Shown: piece after piece, positions 1-8,416 of the stretch
Layout of the letters: each line of letters opens with the position of its first letter
How positions within the stretch are numbered: position 1 is the stretch's first letter
Source: Desulfovibrio sp.
Lineage (GTDB): Bacteria; Desulfobacterota; Desulfovibrionia; Desulfovibrionales; Desulfovibrionaceae
DNA: 33,128 nucleotides
Assembly: GCA_031260965.1 (NCBI GenBank)
Contig: JAISKK010000045.1
Coordinates: 1 to 33,128 of the forward strand
Direction of reading: 5' to 3'
Notes under the pieces: model-generated
What the model was told of the DNA's origin: nothing
The model's input: only the letters and a program-made list of their open reading frames with translations
Databases searched by the model: none
Program-made: the position numbers and the translations under genes

Positions 1-3000
1 CTTCCGGACTGTTGGTCACAAAGCGCAGATCATAGGCGCATTCAGGATCAGAACCTTGCAGTTCATTGATGGTCGGATGCGTCCCGAGTCCCACTTCCGG
101 ACCGATGGGGTCCGTGATCTTGGTTTCGGCATGTTTGCCCCCTCCGAGCAGGGCGTTGGCGTGCCCGTCCACAGCCGAGCCGCCTGAAGCACTGCCGATG
201 CCATCGGAGAGAATGCCTTTCAGGTCCAGACTGATGGTTTCGGAGGGATCGCGAACATTGTCGTGCACGGTTTCAAAAGAGAATTGGTAATGACCGTCCG
301 CGAGATCCCCGGCGGGAATACGCACCACCACTTCATAATAGCGAGGGTTGTCGGGATCGTCCACCTCCCATTTCCAGATGCCGCCGCCGTTTTCGGGCGG
401 AGTGCCGTTAGTGCCGGTCGCGTCGGCGTGCCGGATCAGAAAATCATAGTTGCCGCTCGCCTGCTCGGCCGGGGACAGGGCATTGAAAGCGTCAATGTCG
501 ATGGGAACCGCTCCGTTGGCAGCGGCCGGCACGGGCAGACGCAGCACCACATCAATGAATTCGTCCAGACTGGTGATGGGAGCGCCGGAATCCGTATGCA
601 CTGCCAGGGTAAAGGTCGCCTCGTGGCCTTCCAGAACGACGTCGGTGCTTTTGATCGGCTCAAGTTCCACAATAGGAACCTCGCGCACCCTGAGTGTGCA
701 GTCCAGGGTGTTCACAATGTCGCCGTCCGCGTCCCGGAAGGCAGCCTGCAGGGGGAGATCGGCGCCATGGTGGTCGATGTTGACCAGTTCCTTGTAGTCG
801 TAATGACCGTTCTGCTGCACTTCCAGGGTGAAGACATCCACCCCTCCGGCCCGGCCGGTCAGGATGATCAGATTATCCGCGCCCACAGTCTGGGTAACGG
901 TGACGGCCGCGCCGCCCACCGTCCAGGGGCTCGTCCAGGGGCCGCCGGCAACGCCGCCCCATCCGGTCGCGTTCGTGTCCAGGTTCACGGCGTCGATGGG
1001 TTTGTCCGGATGCATGCCGTCCGCGCCGAAGATGTCGCCCCGGCCTTCAAAGCCGCTCCAGGTCTGGGCATCATATACGCCGTCGGCATAGGCGAAGAGT
1101 TTGTCGCCGCTGTCGTCAAGAACGGAATCCCCGCGCTCTTCAATGCCCCTGAGAATGGGGTCGATGGTCAGGCCCTGTTCGTCGTCGTAAATCCTCACGT
1201 CAAAGCCGGCGCGGGCCACATCCCCGTCCCCGTCCACAAGTTTCAGGGGGATGTTGCTGATGTCGGCCAAATCGACAGTGCTGTCGTGCATGAAGGGCGC
1301 AAGCTGGGTGACGGTGACCACGGCCTTGCCGTCCGCCACCGCGCCGAGCTCAAATTCCACAACAGCCGTGCGGCTGCCGGTCGGATCCTGATAAAGGGTG
1401 AGGGTTTTGCCGTCAGCGCTGCGGATCCATTCAAAAGCGTTATTGTCGACGGCTCCGCTAATCTGCGGCGCTGTCCAGTCCGGAGCGGTGGGGTCCGCGA
1501 AGGTCAGGCTTTGCAAACCGTCCGCGCCCGGATCGACGTTGAATTCGATCCTGGTCGGCACAAAGTCGCCCTGTACGCCGGGGGCTGTATAGTCATGCTG
1601 GTCGTCGTCAAGCACGGCCAAAGAGTTTCCGTTCACAGTGAGGGTGGGAACGGCGTCATGGAGATTGCTCTCCAGGGTGTAGGTCGCAGTGTCCCCGTCG
1701 CGATCCGTAAGGGTCAGAGTGAGTCCGGTTCCCGCCGTCAGCCCCTGGGCATTCAGGGCCCGGCCCAGAGCGCCGAGCAGATCAAGCGGGGCGTCCGAGT
1801 TTTCCACCAACGCGGGGTTGGCATGAGCGAGCGCGTGGTATTGCGTGTAGGTCCAGTGGCCGGCAGTCGTCACGGTCAGAACGGCAACGGGAGTACCGTC
1901 AGCAGTAGTGCTGAGGGTCACGCTCAGCGTGTCGCCGGAAAATTCCTGTTTCACAGACAGGTCGGCGGCGGGCTTGATGATGGCCCCGTCCGGCCCGAAT
2001 TCGGGCGTGGTCATAAGGCCGGGGACCGCAAAATCTGTTCCAACCGGCAGGCCGCTTATGAGCAGCGCCGCATCGGCGTTCGGGCCGTCCGCTCCGAAAT
2101 TGAAGGGAATCCGGGTAGCGGCGGTATCGTGGGCATAGGTCATGGCCTCGGCGGGAGCGCCGTCCATCAGCTCGCCTTCATAGCCCGCAAAAGGAATGTG
2201 TCCGCCGCCGATCGGCGCGTCGTCATGCACATTGATGCGAATCGCCATGTCGCTCTGATCGCCGTCGCTGTCCGTGACGCGCAGGGTCAGGGCCAGGTCG
2301 GCGGCCAGCGTTTCGTTTGCCGAACTTCCGTCCGGATGCTCCAGGGCCAGATACTGGATAAAAGTTATATTGCCGTTATGCGCCCCGCCCGTGAGATCTC
2401 CTTCCACGACCACGGCGAAGGCCAGAGCGCCGTCCGGGCCGCCCACGCGGCCGGTGACAACGCCGTTTTCATTATAGAGCAGGATCGCTTCCTTGGACCC
2501 GCCCGAAATCTGCCAGCCGCTGGGAGCGCCGTCTGTCAGCTCAAAGTTCAAAGCCGCGAGGGAGCCGCCCGCAGGCAGGTTTTCCGCAGCGCTGTCCGCG
2601 CCGTCCGAGTACAGGTTATAGGTAAAGGTGTTTTGGGCCACGGAAACAAAAGGCGCGTCCGCGGCGGCGCCCACCGCCGCCGCCAGAACGGCGCCCACCG
2701 AAGCGGGAACGGCGGCGATTTCGTTGGTTCCGTCCTGTACACCCGCTGTTTCGTCGGAGAGGATGACGAGATTTTGGATAATTGTCGGCTTGTCTTCCTG
2801 AACGCTTACCGTGAAGTCGCCGATCAGTTTTTCCGCGTGGTTGTTGTCTATAATATCAATATCCGCGCCTCCCGTGCCGAGTTTCCCCTCCGGAGTTTCG
2901 TCGGATACGGCGTAAATTTTGATGGCCGCCGGGCCGGTATCGGATCGGGACAGGCCGCCCGCATCCCGCTCGTTTGACCAGTCATGGGGATCAAAGACCA

Positions 3001-4321
3001 CATCGCCGCCTATGGATGCGGCGGTCGAATCCAGGGTGATGATCACGTTGCCGTCCGCGCCCCGGCTGATGCCGGTGGCCACGCCCGCGCCGAAGGCGGC
3101 GTCCAGGCCGGCCTGATCCGGCAGATCCCAGCCGCCGGGCACGCCTGCAAAGATGAGGCTGTGGCTTTCCGATCCGTCATGGTCCGGGAACGAGGCTTCG
3201 ACATGCAGGGTGACGGTGTTGCGCTCGCCCGTGGACGCAGCTATGCCGGAGGCGTTTGCCTGCTGGTCCAGGCCGGTTTCCCCGGCCAGGCCGTCGGCGA
3301 TCTGGGCCACGGCGTCCACAATGACGTGGAAGGAGGTTTCAAGAGTGGCTTTCGGACCGGTGGGATCCATAATGTCCGCCTCTACCGAAACGTCAAAGTC
3401 CGTGGCATTGTATATGGGGGTCCCGTCGTTGGGGTCGAAGTCTATGGAGGTCAGATAGATCGGGGTCGCGCCGGGGTTGAAGGCGTCGGGACCGAAGGTG
3501 TAAAGGGTCTGCCCGGGGCTGCCCAGAGGCACGAAATCACCGGCCCCGTTCACGGTAAAGAGGGCCACTCCGGAAGGCACGGTCACCCGGAATTCAAGAA
3601 CCGTTTCATGGTCGGCCGGGATGAAGGATATGGAAAGCCGGGAGGGCACGAGGTCGGCCGCCGGATCGATGAGCGGATTGAGATGTTCGCCGACCGGGGT
3701 GGCCGGACGGTCGCCGGAGTTGCCCAGGTTGGCATAGGGGTTCCAGCCTTCGAAGATGCCGGAGAATGCCTGTCCGTTCAGGCTGCCGCCCGCGGGACCG
3801 CCCGCGCCGGGCGCGACATTGATGATAAGTTCGCCCGAAGCCGGGGAAACAAGACCCAGAGCTTCATCGTCGACTTCCCTCTCGCGGCCCCAGTAATCCG
3901 TGCCGAGTTTGCCGTATTTGTCCAGGCCGTCCAGCAGACTGCCGGCGTCATCGGCATAGCTGGTGCCGCTGCCGCTGGCCCGGCCGGGTCCGGCCGCCGT
4001 GCTCATGTCCAGTTCGCTGTTCGCGAAAAAGTCCGTGGCCGCGACTTCCACGCCGTCCGGCAGGGCAAGGGTAGGCAGGGTTTCGTCGCCGACTTCAAAA
4101 AAGCCGCCGATTACCACCTTGCCGTTCGCGCCCAGATCAAAAACCAGATCGTTGCTGTTTTCGGGACGGGCGGCTGTGGCCTCGGCGGGATCAAAACCAA
4201 GGTCCAGGCGTCCGCCCGGAGAGGATTGAACCGTGACTTCCGCGCCATGTTCGGGTTTGGGGACTATAACGGTCTGGCCATTTACGCTGTTGGGATGAAT
4301 AAAATCGGAAACTTGTGACAT
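1..4321 (-). CDS. Giant LapA-like repeat adhesin, T1SS-143/VCBS-type repeats (partial, C-terminus off the left edge)
   Basis: The frame starts with ATG at 4321-4319, preceded by a GGGGG ribosome site 7-8 nt upstream, and stays open to base 1, giving 1440 codons. The protein lacks a Sec signal, as expected for type I secretion. Residues 1-140 look like a LapA-type retention module and contain the di-alanine motif S-T-A-A-G with T108-A109-A110-G111. From about residue 500 onward the protein is built of beta-rich modules of roughly 160-190 residues. Four of them carry an acidic D-x-D-G-D motif near residues 684, 871, 1028 and 1195, each followed by a short strand and, in the clearest cases, an H/Y-D-D linker. 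This is the pattern of VCBS/T1SS-143 agglutinin repeats. RTX nonapeptides and the secretion signal should lie beyond the left edge. Likely role: cell-surface adhesion and biofilm formation. The family call is by motif reading, not by a profile search. Confidence 0.85.
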   Translation of the reverse strand, partial: MSQVSDFIHPNSVNGQTVIVPKPEHGAEVTVQSSPGGRLDLGFDPAEATAARPENSNDLVFDLGANGKVVIGGFFEVGDETLPTLALPDGVEVAATDFFANSELDMSTAAGPGRASGSGTSYADDAGSLLDGLDKYGKLGTDYWGREREVDDEALGLVSPASGELIINVAPGAGGPAGGSLNGQAFSGIFEGWNPYANLGNSGDRPATPVGEHLNPLIDPAADLVPSRLSISFIPADHETVLEFRVTVPSGVALFTVNGAGDFVPLGSPGQTLYTFGPDAFNPGATPIYLTSIDFDPNDGTPIYNATDFDVSVEADIMDPTGPKATLETSFHVIVDAVAQIADGLAGETGLDQQANASGIAASTGERNTVTLHVEASFPDHDGSESHSLIFAGVPGGWDLPDQAGLDAAFGAGVATGISRGADGNVIITLDSTAASIGGDVVFDPHDWSNERDAGGLSRSDTGPAAIKIYAVSDETPEGKLGTGGADIDIIDNNHAEKLIGDFTVSVQEDKPTIIQNLVILSDETAGVQDGTNEIAAVPASVGAVLAAAVGAAADAPFVSVAQNTFTYNLYSDGADSAAENLPAGGSLAALNFELTDGAPSGWQISGGSKEAILLYNENGVVTGRVGGPDGALAFAVVVEGDLTGGAHNGNITFIQYLALEHPDGSSANETLAADLALTLRVTDSDGDQSDMAIRINVHDDAPIGGGHIPFAGYEGELMDGAPAEAMTYAHDTAATRIPFNFGADGPNADAALLISGLPVGTDFAVPGLMTTPEFGPDGAIIKPAADLSVKQEFSGDTLSVTLSTTADGTPVAVLTVTTAGHWTYTQYHALAHANPALVENSDAPLDLLGALGRALNAQGLTAGTGLTLTLTDRDGDTATYTLESNLHDAVPTLTVNGNSLAVLDDDQHDYTAPGVQGDFVPTRIEFNVDPGADGLQSLTFADPTAPDWTAPQISGAVDNNAFEWIRSADGKTLTLYQDPTGSRTAVVEFELGAVADGKAVVTVTQLAPFMHDSTVDLADISNIPLKLVDGDGDVARAGFDVRIYDDEQGLTIDPILRGIEERGDSVLDDSGDKLFAYADGVYDAQTWSGFEGRGDIFGADGMHPDKPIDAVNLDTNATGWGGVAGGPWTSPWTVGGAAVTVTQTVGADNLIILTGRAGGVDVFTLEVQQNGHYDYKELVNIDHHGADLPLQAAFRDADGDIVNTLDCTLRVREVPIVELEPIKSTDVVLEGHEATFTLAVHTDSGAPITSLDEFIDVVLRLPVPAAANGAVPIDIDAFNALSPAEQASGNYDFLIRHADATGTNGTPPENGGGIWKWEVDDPDNPRYYEVVVRIPAGDLADGHYQFSFETVHDNVRDPSETISLDLKGILSDGIGSASGGSAVDGHANALLGGGKHAETKITDPIGPEVGLGTHPTINELQGSDPECAYDLRFVTNSPE
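3989..4000 (-). other. Candidate LapG di-alanine cleavage site (TAAG) in the adhesin
   Basis: The codons ACG-GCG-GCC-GGA on the minus strand encode T108-A109-A110-G111. In Pseudomonas LapA the periplasmic protease LapG cuts between the two alanines of a TAAG motif at almost the same distance from the N-terminus, releasing the adhesin from the outer membrane when c-di-GMP is low. The flanking segment is rich in Gly, Ser and Pro, so it is probably exposed. No lapG or lapD homologue lies in this window. Confidence 0.65.
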
Positions 4322-4642
4322 GATAAACCCCCAGATATTTAGTTTAGAAAGAATAGTTATTTAACATCAGGTTGTCAGCGTTAAAAAATTGCCGGCGCGA
4401 GACTGGAGCGGACAGGCTTTTGTCTGACACGGGGAGCAATATTGCAAAATCTATGCCAAGTTTGCCACCATATTGACCCCGAACCGGGAAAAGCGAATGG
4501 CTCTCTTCCGCTTCGGAGCTTTTGAGCTTGTATGAAAAGGCTGCAAGGAAACACTGTTCCCATTGAAGCTGCCGTTTCAGTTATTAAGTGATATTCTGTA
4601 CGCAAACTCCACACCTGTGGAACTTCCCCTTGCGATAGAACT
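4322..4642 (-). other. Long 5' leader of the adhesin mRNA
   Basis: If transcription starts about 7 nt after the -10 box at 4650-4655, the untranslated leader is about 320 nt. It contains an inverted repeat, TCCACA-(2 nt)-TGTGGA at 4609-4622, shortly after the predicted start, and further short inverted repeats. I looked for the conserved core of a c-di-GMP-I riboswitch and did not find it. A GTG-started frame of 77 codons fits inside but has a poorly spaced ribosome site and no recognisable product. The leader may carry a regulatory RNA structure of unknown class. Confidence 0.4.
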
Positions 4643-4649
4643 GTGATAA

Positions 4650-4677
4650 ACTATAGCCAATCCAAAATATTTGTCAA
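4650..4677 (-). promoter_or_regulatory. Sigma70-type promoter of the adhesin gene
   Basis: On the minus strand the -35 box is a perfect TTGACA (4677-4672), followed by a 16-nt spacer and the -10 box TATAGT (4655-4650, 5 of 6 consensus bases). Directly upstream, at 4682-4700, is an A/T-only tract on the side where an UP element would contact the RNA polymerase alpha subunit. This is the best promoter match in the window. Confidence 0.7.
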
Positions 4678-4908
4678 GCTGTTTTTTAAATTTTTTTTAA
4701 GGGATTCGCCCCCGCGCCTTTGATCAGCCTGAACGCTGCGGCGGCGGGAGCAAAAGAGCCGCTGCCGGGGCAAGAGTCTCCTTGCCAATTCCGGCCGCAG
4801 ACATTATCTTTGGCTCTGCCGAAATCTCGAATTGACCGCCAGGTCCGCGCCTGACCGCTGTCTTCACAGGGCGCGTCCGCTGCACAGCTTATGAGCAAAG
4901 GAGAACAC
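4678..4908. other. Intergenic region upstream of the lipoprotein gene
   Basis: This divergent region holds the A/T tract serving the adhesin promoter and a perfect 6-bp inverted repeat, GGCAAG (4769-4774) with CTTGCC (4781-4786). I see no convincing plus-strand promoter: a TTGACC at 4832-4837 has no matching -10 box at 16-18 nt. A minus-strand frame of about 70 codons overlapping the lipoprotein start looks spurious. Confidence 0.35.
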
Positions 4909-6846
4909 ATGGGGGCGTCAACGGCTCAACGCGCATACGCGCGCACTATCATCCAGGTTCTGATCCTGCTGCTGGCAATGACGCTCTGCGGCTGTCCCAA
5001 ACCGTCAATCTTCAGAGACGAACAGCAAAAGCCGGTCCAGGCCGACCCCTTGCGGGAAGCGGAAAACGCCTATGTGGCCGGAAATTATAAACAGGCGGAA
5101 AGCGCGGCTCTGCGCCTGTCGACGGACCCCGCCGCCGATAAAGGACAAAAAAACCGGGCTCTGCGTCTGCTTGCCGCCGCCGCCCTTAAAAACAACCACC
5201 CCAGCCTGGCCCTCACGGCCCTGGACGACTGGAGCGCCGGCGCCTCCGGGGTTGACGCCGGACAGGAATGGCAAGACGCCCTGGGTAAGGCCCTGCGCGC
5301 CCTTAACTCCAATGAGGCGCGCACCAGAGCGGACGCCATTTACCAGAACGGCGGACGTTCCCTGCCGGCGCGCAGCGCGGCCGGAGTCATGCTGGCCGTG
5401 CGCCAGTGGCGGGACGGAGATTTGGGGCAAAGCCTGACCGCCCTTGAGAATATTTACAGCGCGGCCGCAACGGAAAAGGAAAAAGCCGCCCTGGAAAGAC
5501 GCCTGGCCCTGGAACTGCATCTGGCCGGGGCCCAGGCAAGCGCGCCGGCTTTGGGCGCGATCTCGCGGGAGAACAGGACAAAATTCCCCTACAATATAAT
5601 TCTCCTCGACAAACTACGCAGGGATTCCCAGGACTCCGGCGCCCGCGAAGCGGCCCTTGTCTCTTTGCGCGAACTTGAAAGCCAGGTAAAACTGGCCGAT
5701 CCGTCCCTCTTCTCCGCCCCGCCCACGGAAAGCGAGATCCTCATCCAGGGCGGCGCAGCCGCTTATGCCCCGGCCGCCCCGATCAGCGGACAGCCCGTGG
5801 TGCTTCTTCTGCCCCTGTCCGGGCAATACGCGACCGTCTCCGAAAAAATAGCCGCCGGGGCCAGAGTCGCCTGCGACGAAATGAGCGCCCAGGGCCAACA
5901 GGTTCCCCTGATTGTCATCGACAGCGGACAGGCGGATTGGGTCGGCAAGGTCGAGTCCCTGCCCCGCAACGCGACGATAATAGGCGGCCCCCTGCGTCGG
6001 GACGACTACAATCAGGTCAAAAGCCGGGGGCTGACCGCGCACCGGGCCTTTTTCGCCTTCCTGCCCTCTCTGGAGAGCGGCGACGAAGGCGCGCGCGCCT
6101 GGCGTTTCTTCTCCAGCCCCCAGGATCAGGTGGACACGCTGCTGGCCTTCACTTCCCGTTTGGGGATAAAGGGTTACGGCATCTTTTATCCGGACGAGAA
6201 TTTCGGACGGCGCATGGCCGCCCTCTTTGAAGAAAGGGCCAGGGCCGCGGGCGCCGCTGAAGTGATCACCACCTCATACACGCCCCAGGATCAGAACAAC
6301 TGGATGAGCGCGGCTTCCTCTTTCCTGGGGGCGAACAAAAAAGGCAGTGTTTTCCGGGCCATCTTCCTGCCGGACAGTTGGAAAAACATGGACGGCATCG
6401 TGCCCAATTTCTTCTACCAGAACGAAACGCGCCAGGTTCTGCTCGGCACCTCGCTCTGGGAACAGGGTCTTTCCGGAGGCGGGTTCGTGAGCACCCAGTA
6501 CTACGGCCTGGCCGTTTTCCCCGGCGCCTGGAACGCCTCCTCCCTCACCCCGTCCGGAAGCAGACTCCAGCAAGCCCTGACCGACAAGAAAGGCGCGGAT
6601 TTCTGGTCCGGACTCGGCTACGACTTTGCCAGATTATCCGTAAAACTCGGGGTCGGCGAAGGATTCGCGCCTACGGCTGTAAACGCGGCCCTGCAATCCG
6701 CAAACCTGGACTGGAGCATTGCCCCCATCCGCTGGACTTCGGGCATGGCCGCGCAGGCCATGCACCTCTTCACCCCGGACGCCAAAGGCTTTGTCCCTGT
6801 TGACGAGCAGAGTTTCCGGACCGCTTACGACGAGGCCTGGAGGTAG
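4909..6846 (+). CDS. Lipoprotein with TPR-like N-terminus and type 1 periplasmic-binding fold (PBP activator / LppC-like)
   Basis: 645 residues. The start at 4909 is preferred over the in-frame ATG at 4891 because AAAGGAG lies 5 nt before it. A short n-region and a hydrophobic stretch (residues 14-26) end in the lipobox L-C-G-C with the modified Cys at C29, so it should be an outer- or inner-membrane lipoprotein facing the periplasm. Residues 45-270 are Ala/Leu-rich helical repeats. From about residue 293 a new domain begins with V-V-L-L-L-P-L-S-G, typical of the branched-chain amino-acid-binding (type 1 PBP) fold. This architecture matches LpoA/LppC-type activators of class A penicillin-binding proteins. 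The functional call is inferred from architecture; a ligand-binding role remains possible. It is followed 8 nt later by lipA. Confidence 0.7.
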   Translation: MGASTAQRAYARTIIQVLILLLAMTLCGCPKPSIFRDEQQKPVQADPLREAENAYVAGNYKQAESAALRLSTDPAADKGQKNRALRLLAAAALKNNHPSLALTALDDWSAGASGVDAGQEWQDALGKALRALNSNEARTRADAIYQNGGRSLPARSAAGVMLAVRQWRDGDLGQSLTALENIYSAAATEKEKAALERRLALELHLAGAQASAPALGAISRENRTKFPYNIILLDKLRRDSQDSGAREAALVSLRELESQVKLADPSLFSAPPTESEILIQGGAAAYAPAAPISGQPVVLLLPLSGQYATVSEKIAAGARVACDEMSAQGQQVPLIVIDSGQADWVGKVESLPRNATIIGGPLRRDDYNQVKSRGLTAHRAFFAFLPSLESGDEGARAWRFFSSPQDQVDTLLAFTSRLGIKGYGIFYPDENFGRRMAALFEERARAAGAAEVITTSYTPQDQNNWMSAASSFLGANKKGSVFRAIFLPDSWKNMDGIVPNFFYQNETRQVLLGTSLWEQGLSGGGFVSTQYYGLAVFPGAWNASSLTPSGSRLQQALTDKKGADFWSGLGYDFARLSVKLGVGEGFAPTAVNAALQSANLDWSIAPIRWTSGMAAQAMHLFTPDAKGFVPVDEQSFRTAYDEAWR

Positions 6847-6854
6847 AAGCCGGA

Positions 6855-7793
6855 GTGGATGCGGAACAAAAGACCCGCGCGCGGGACAAGGACGCGGGGC
6901 AGGCGAAAAAGACGCGTCTGCCGGTCTGGCTACGCCGTCCCCTGCCCCGGGAGCGATCTTTCCACAAAACCGAGGGACTGCTCAAAGCCTTAAAGCTCTC
7001 CACGGTCTGCCGGGGCGCGGCCTGCCCGAACATCCACGAATGCTACTCCAGCGGCACGGCCGCTTTCCTCATCCTCGGCCCGGTCTGCACGCGCGCCTGC
7101 GCTTTCTGCAACATTCAGGCCGGAGAACCGCAAGCCCCGGACCCGACGGAGCCGGAACGCCTCGCTCAGGCCGCGGCGCGCATGAAACTTAAACATGTGG
7201 TCATCACCTCCGTTACCCGCGACGACCTGCCGGACGGGGGCAGCGCCCATTTCGCCGCCGTCATCGCCGCCCTGCGCGGCGCCCTGCCGCAAAGCACGGT
7301 GGAGACGCTGATCCCGGATTTCCAGGGCCGGGACTCCTCCCTGCAGAAGGTGCTGGACGCCGCGCCGGACATCGTCAACCACAATGTGGAAACCCACTCT
7401 TCCCTTTATCCTTTTGTCCGTCCCCAGGCCGATTACCGGCGCAGCCTCGATCTCCTGCGCCGCGTCAAAGAAAATGGAGCTTGCGCCAAAAGCGGTTTTA
7501 TGGTCGGGCTGGGCGAAAAGGACGCCGATGTCCTGGAGCTTCTGCATGACCTGAAAGAGGCCGGCTGTTCCATCGTGACCATAGGCCAGTATCTGCGGCC
7601 AAGCAAACGGCACCCGGAGGTAAAACGCTTCGTTCCCCCGGAAACCTTTGCCGAATACGCCCGCTGGGGCCACGCGGCCGGCATCGCCTCTGTTCTCTCC
7701 GCTCCCCTGGCGCGCAGCAGCTACCATGCGGAACATAGTCTGGCGAGCTTGCAGGGAACGGATCTTTCCGGCAAAAATGTTGCGCGTATTTAA
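6855..7793 (+). CDS. lipA: Lipoyl synthase LipA (radical SAM)
   Basis: 312 residues, GTG start at 6855, with GGAGG inside the last codons of the upstream gene serving as ribosome site. LipA inserts two sulfur atoms into protein-bound octanoyl groups to make the lipoyl cofactor of GcvH and 2-oxoacid dehydrogenases. Both iron-sulfur clusters are visible: the auxiliary cluster C52-x4-C57-x5-C63, which is diagnostic of LipA, and the radical-SAM cluster C78-x3-C82-x2-C85. Near the C-terminus R-S-S-Y-H matches the conserved Arg-Ser-Ser-Tyr element that ligates the auxiliary cluster. The N-terminus is basic and extended by about 20 residues. The partner octanoyltransferase LipB is not in the window. 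Confidence 0.95.
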   Translation: MDAEQKTRARDKDAGQAKKTRLPVWLRRPLPRERSFHKTEGLLKALKLSTVCRGAACPNIHECYSSGTAAFLILGPVCTRACAFCNIQAGEPQAPDPTEPERLAQAAARMKLKHVVITSVTRDDLPDGGSAHFAAVIAALRGALPQSTVETLIPDFQGRDSSLQKVLDAAPDIVNHNVETHSSLYPFVRPQADYRRSLDLLRRVKENGACAKSGFMVGLGEKDADVLELLHDLKEAGCSIVTIGQYLRPSKRHPEVKRFVPPETFAEYARWGHAAGIASVLSAPLARSSYHAEHSLASLQGTDLSGKNVARI

Positions 7794-7919
7794 AATATTT
7801 ACTATATATAACTGTACTTTCAGAACGGAAACGCATACGCTGTCCAACCTGGACACAGGCAAAAGGCACGGCGCGCCTTATTTCTATTGTTTATCCGGCG
7901 GACGGAGCAAGAGGATTTT
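7794..7919 (+). other. Intergenic gap between lipA and the Nudix gene
   Basis: The first half is A/T-rich, with a TATATA-containing stretch at 7801-7810 that could be a -10 region, but no good -35 box is visible. An imperfect hairpin, CTGTCCA-ACC-TGGACaCAG, lies at about 7840-7858. It has no U-tract and so does not look like a terminator. Confidence 0.3.
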
Positions 7920-8384
7920 GTGAAAGAAAAAACAAGCTGCCCGCAATGCGGCTTTACCTTCAGGCTGCAAAGCAATCCCTACCCTACGGTGGATGTCGTC
8001 ATCGCGCATCCCGGCAAGGGGATCGTCCTGATTGAGCGCCGCTTTGAACCGCTGGGCTGGGCCTTGCCGGGCGGTTTTGTGGAGCTGGGCGAAAGCGTGG
8101 AAGAAGCCGCCCGGCGTGAAGGTTTTGAAGAAACGGGGCTGAAGCTGCGTCTGGCGGAACTGCTGGGCGTATATTCCAAAGCGGACCGGGACCCGCGCAT
8201 GCACACCATAAGCACGGTTTTCGTAGCCCTGACGGATACCCCGGAATTGATCAGGGGCGGAGACGACGCGGCGCAGGCCCGTTTTTACCCCTTGTCCGCA
8301 TTGCCGCAAACAGCCTTCGATCATGCTGCGATAATTGATGATTTTCGCAGGCGTCTGGCGCAAAAATACGGAGTTCTCCCTTAA
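7920..8384 (+). CDS. Nudix hydrolase (ADP-sugar / nucleoside-diphosphate pyrophosphatase type)
   Basis: 154 residues. The GTG at 7920 is chosen because AAGAGGA ends 4 nt before it; the frame is open 11 codons further upstream but with no ribosome site. The Nudix box is present: a Gly-Gly-Phe-Val start, G-x5-E, then R-E-G-F-E-E-T-G-L. The usual aliphatic residue after R-E is Gly here. A C-P-x-C knuckle at the N-terminus precedes the domain, common in a subgroup of small bacterial Nudix proteins. Substrates of this subgroup are usually ADP-ribose or related nucleoside diphosphates. It sits 32 nt upstream of glgA, so an effect on the ADP-glucose pool is conceivable but only an inference from position. 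Confidence 0.85.
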   Translation: MKEKTSCPQCGFTFRLQSNPYPTVDVVIAHPGKGIVLIERRFEPLGWALPGGFVELGESVEEAARREGFEETGLKLRLAELLGVYSKADRDPRMHTISTVFVALTDTPELIRGGDDAAQARFYPLSALPQTAFDHAAIIDDFRRRLAQKYGVLP

Positions 8385-8416
8385 CTGGCATGCAGGGCAT
8401 GCGCGGAGACAAGCCA

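Noticed and set aside
263..4318. Two long plus-strand frames (904 and 444 residues) opposite the adhesin
   Set aside because: They are in exact antisense register with a 1440-codon minus-strand frame that has an ATG, ribosome site, promoter and recognisable repeats. The plus-strand products have no recognisable domain. The minus frame was easy to overlook because its stop lies beyond the left edge.
4381..4614. GTG-started 77-codon frame in the adhesin leader
   Set aside because: Poorly spaced ribosome site and no recognisable product; more likely untranslated leader.
4322..4642. c-di-GMP riboswitch in the adhesin leader
   Set aside because: I looked for the conserved GEMM-I core and did not find it.
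6990..7862. 290-residue minus-strand frame over lipA
   Set aside because: Antisense shadow of a gene with both LipA cysteine motifs.
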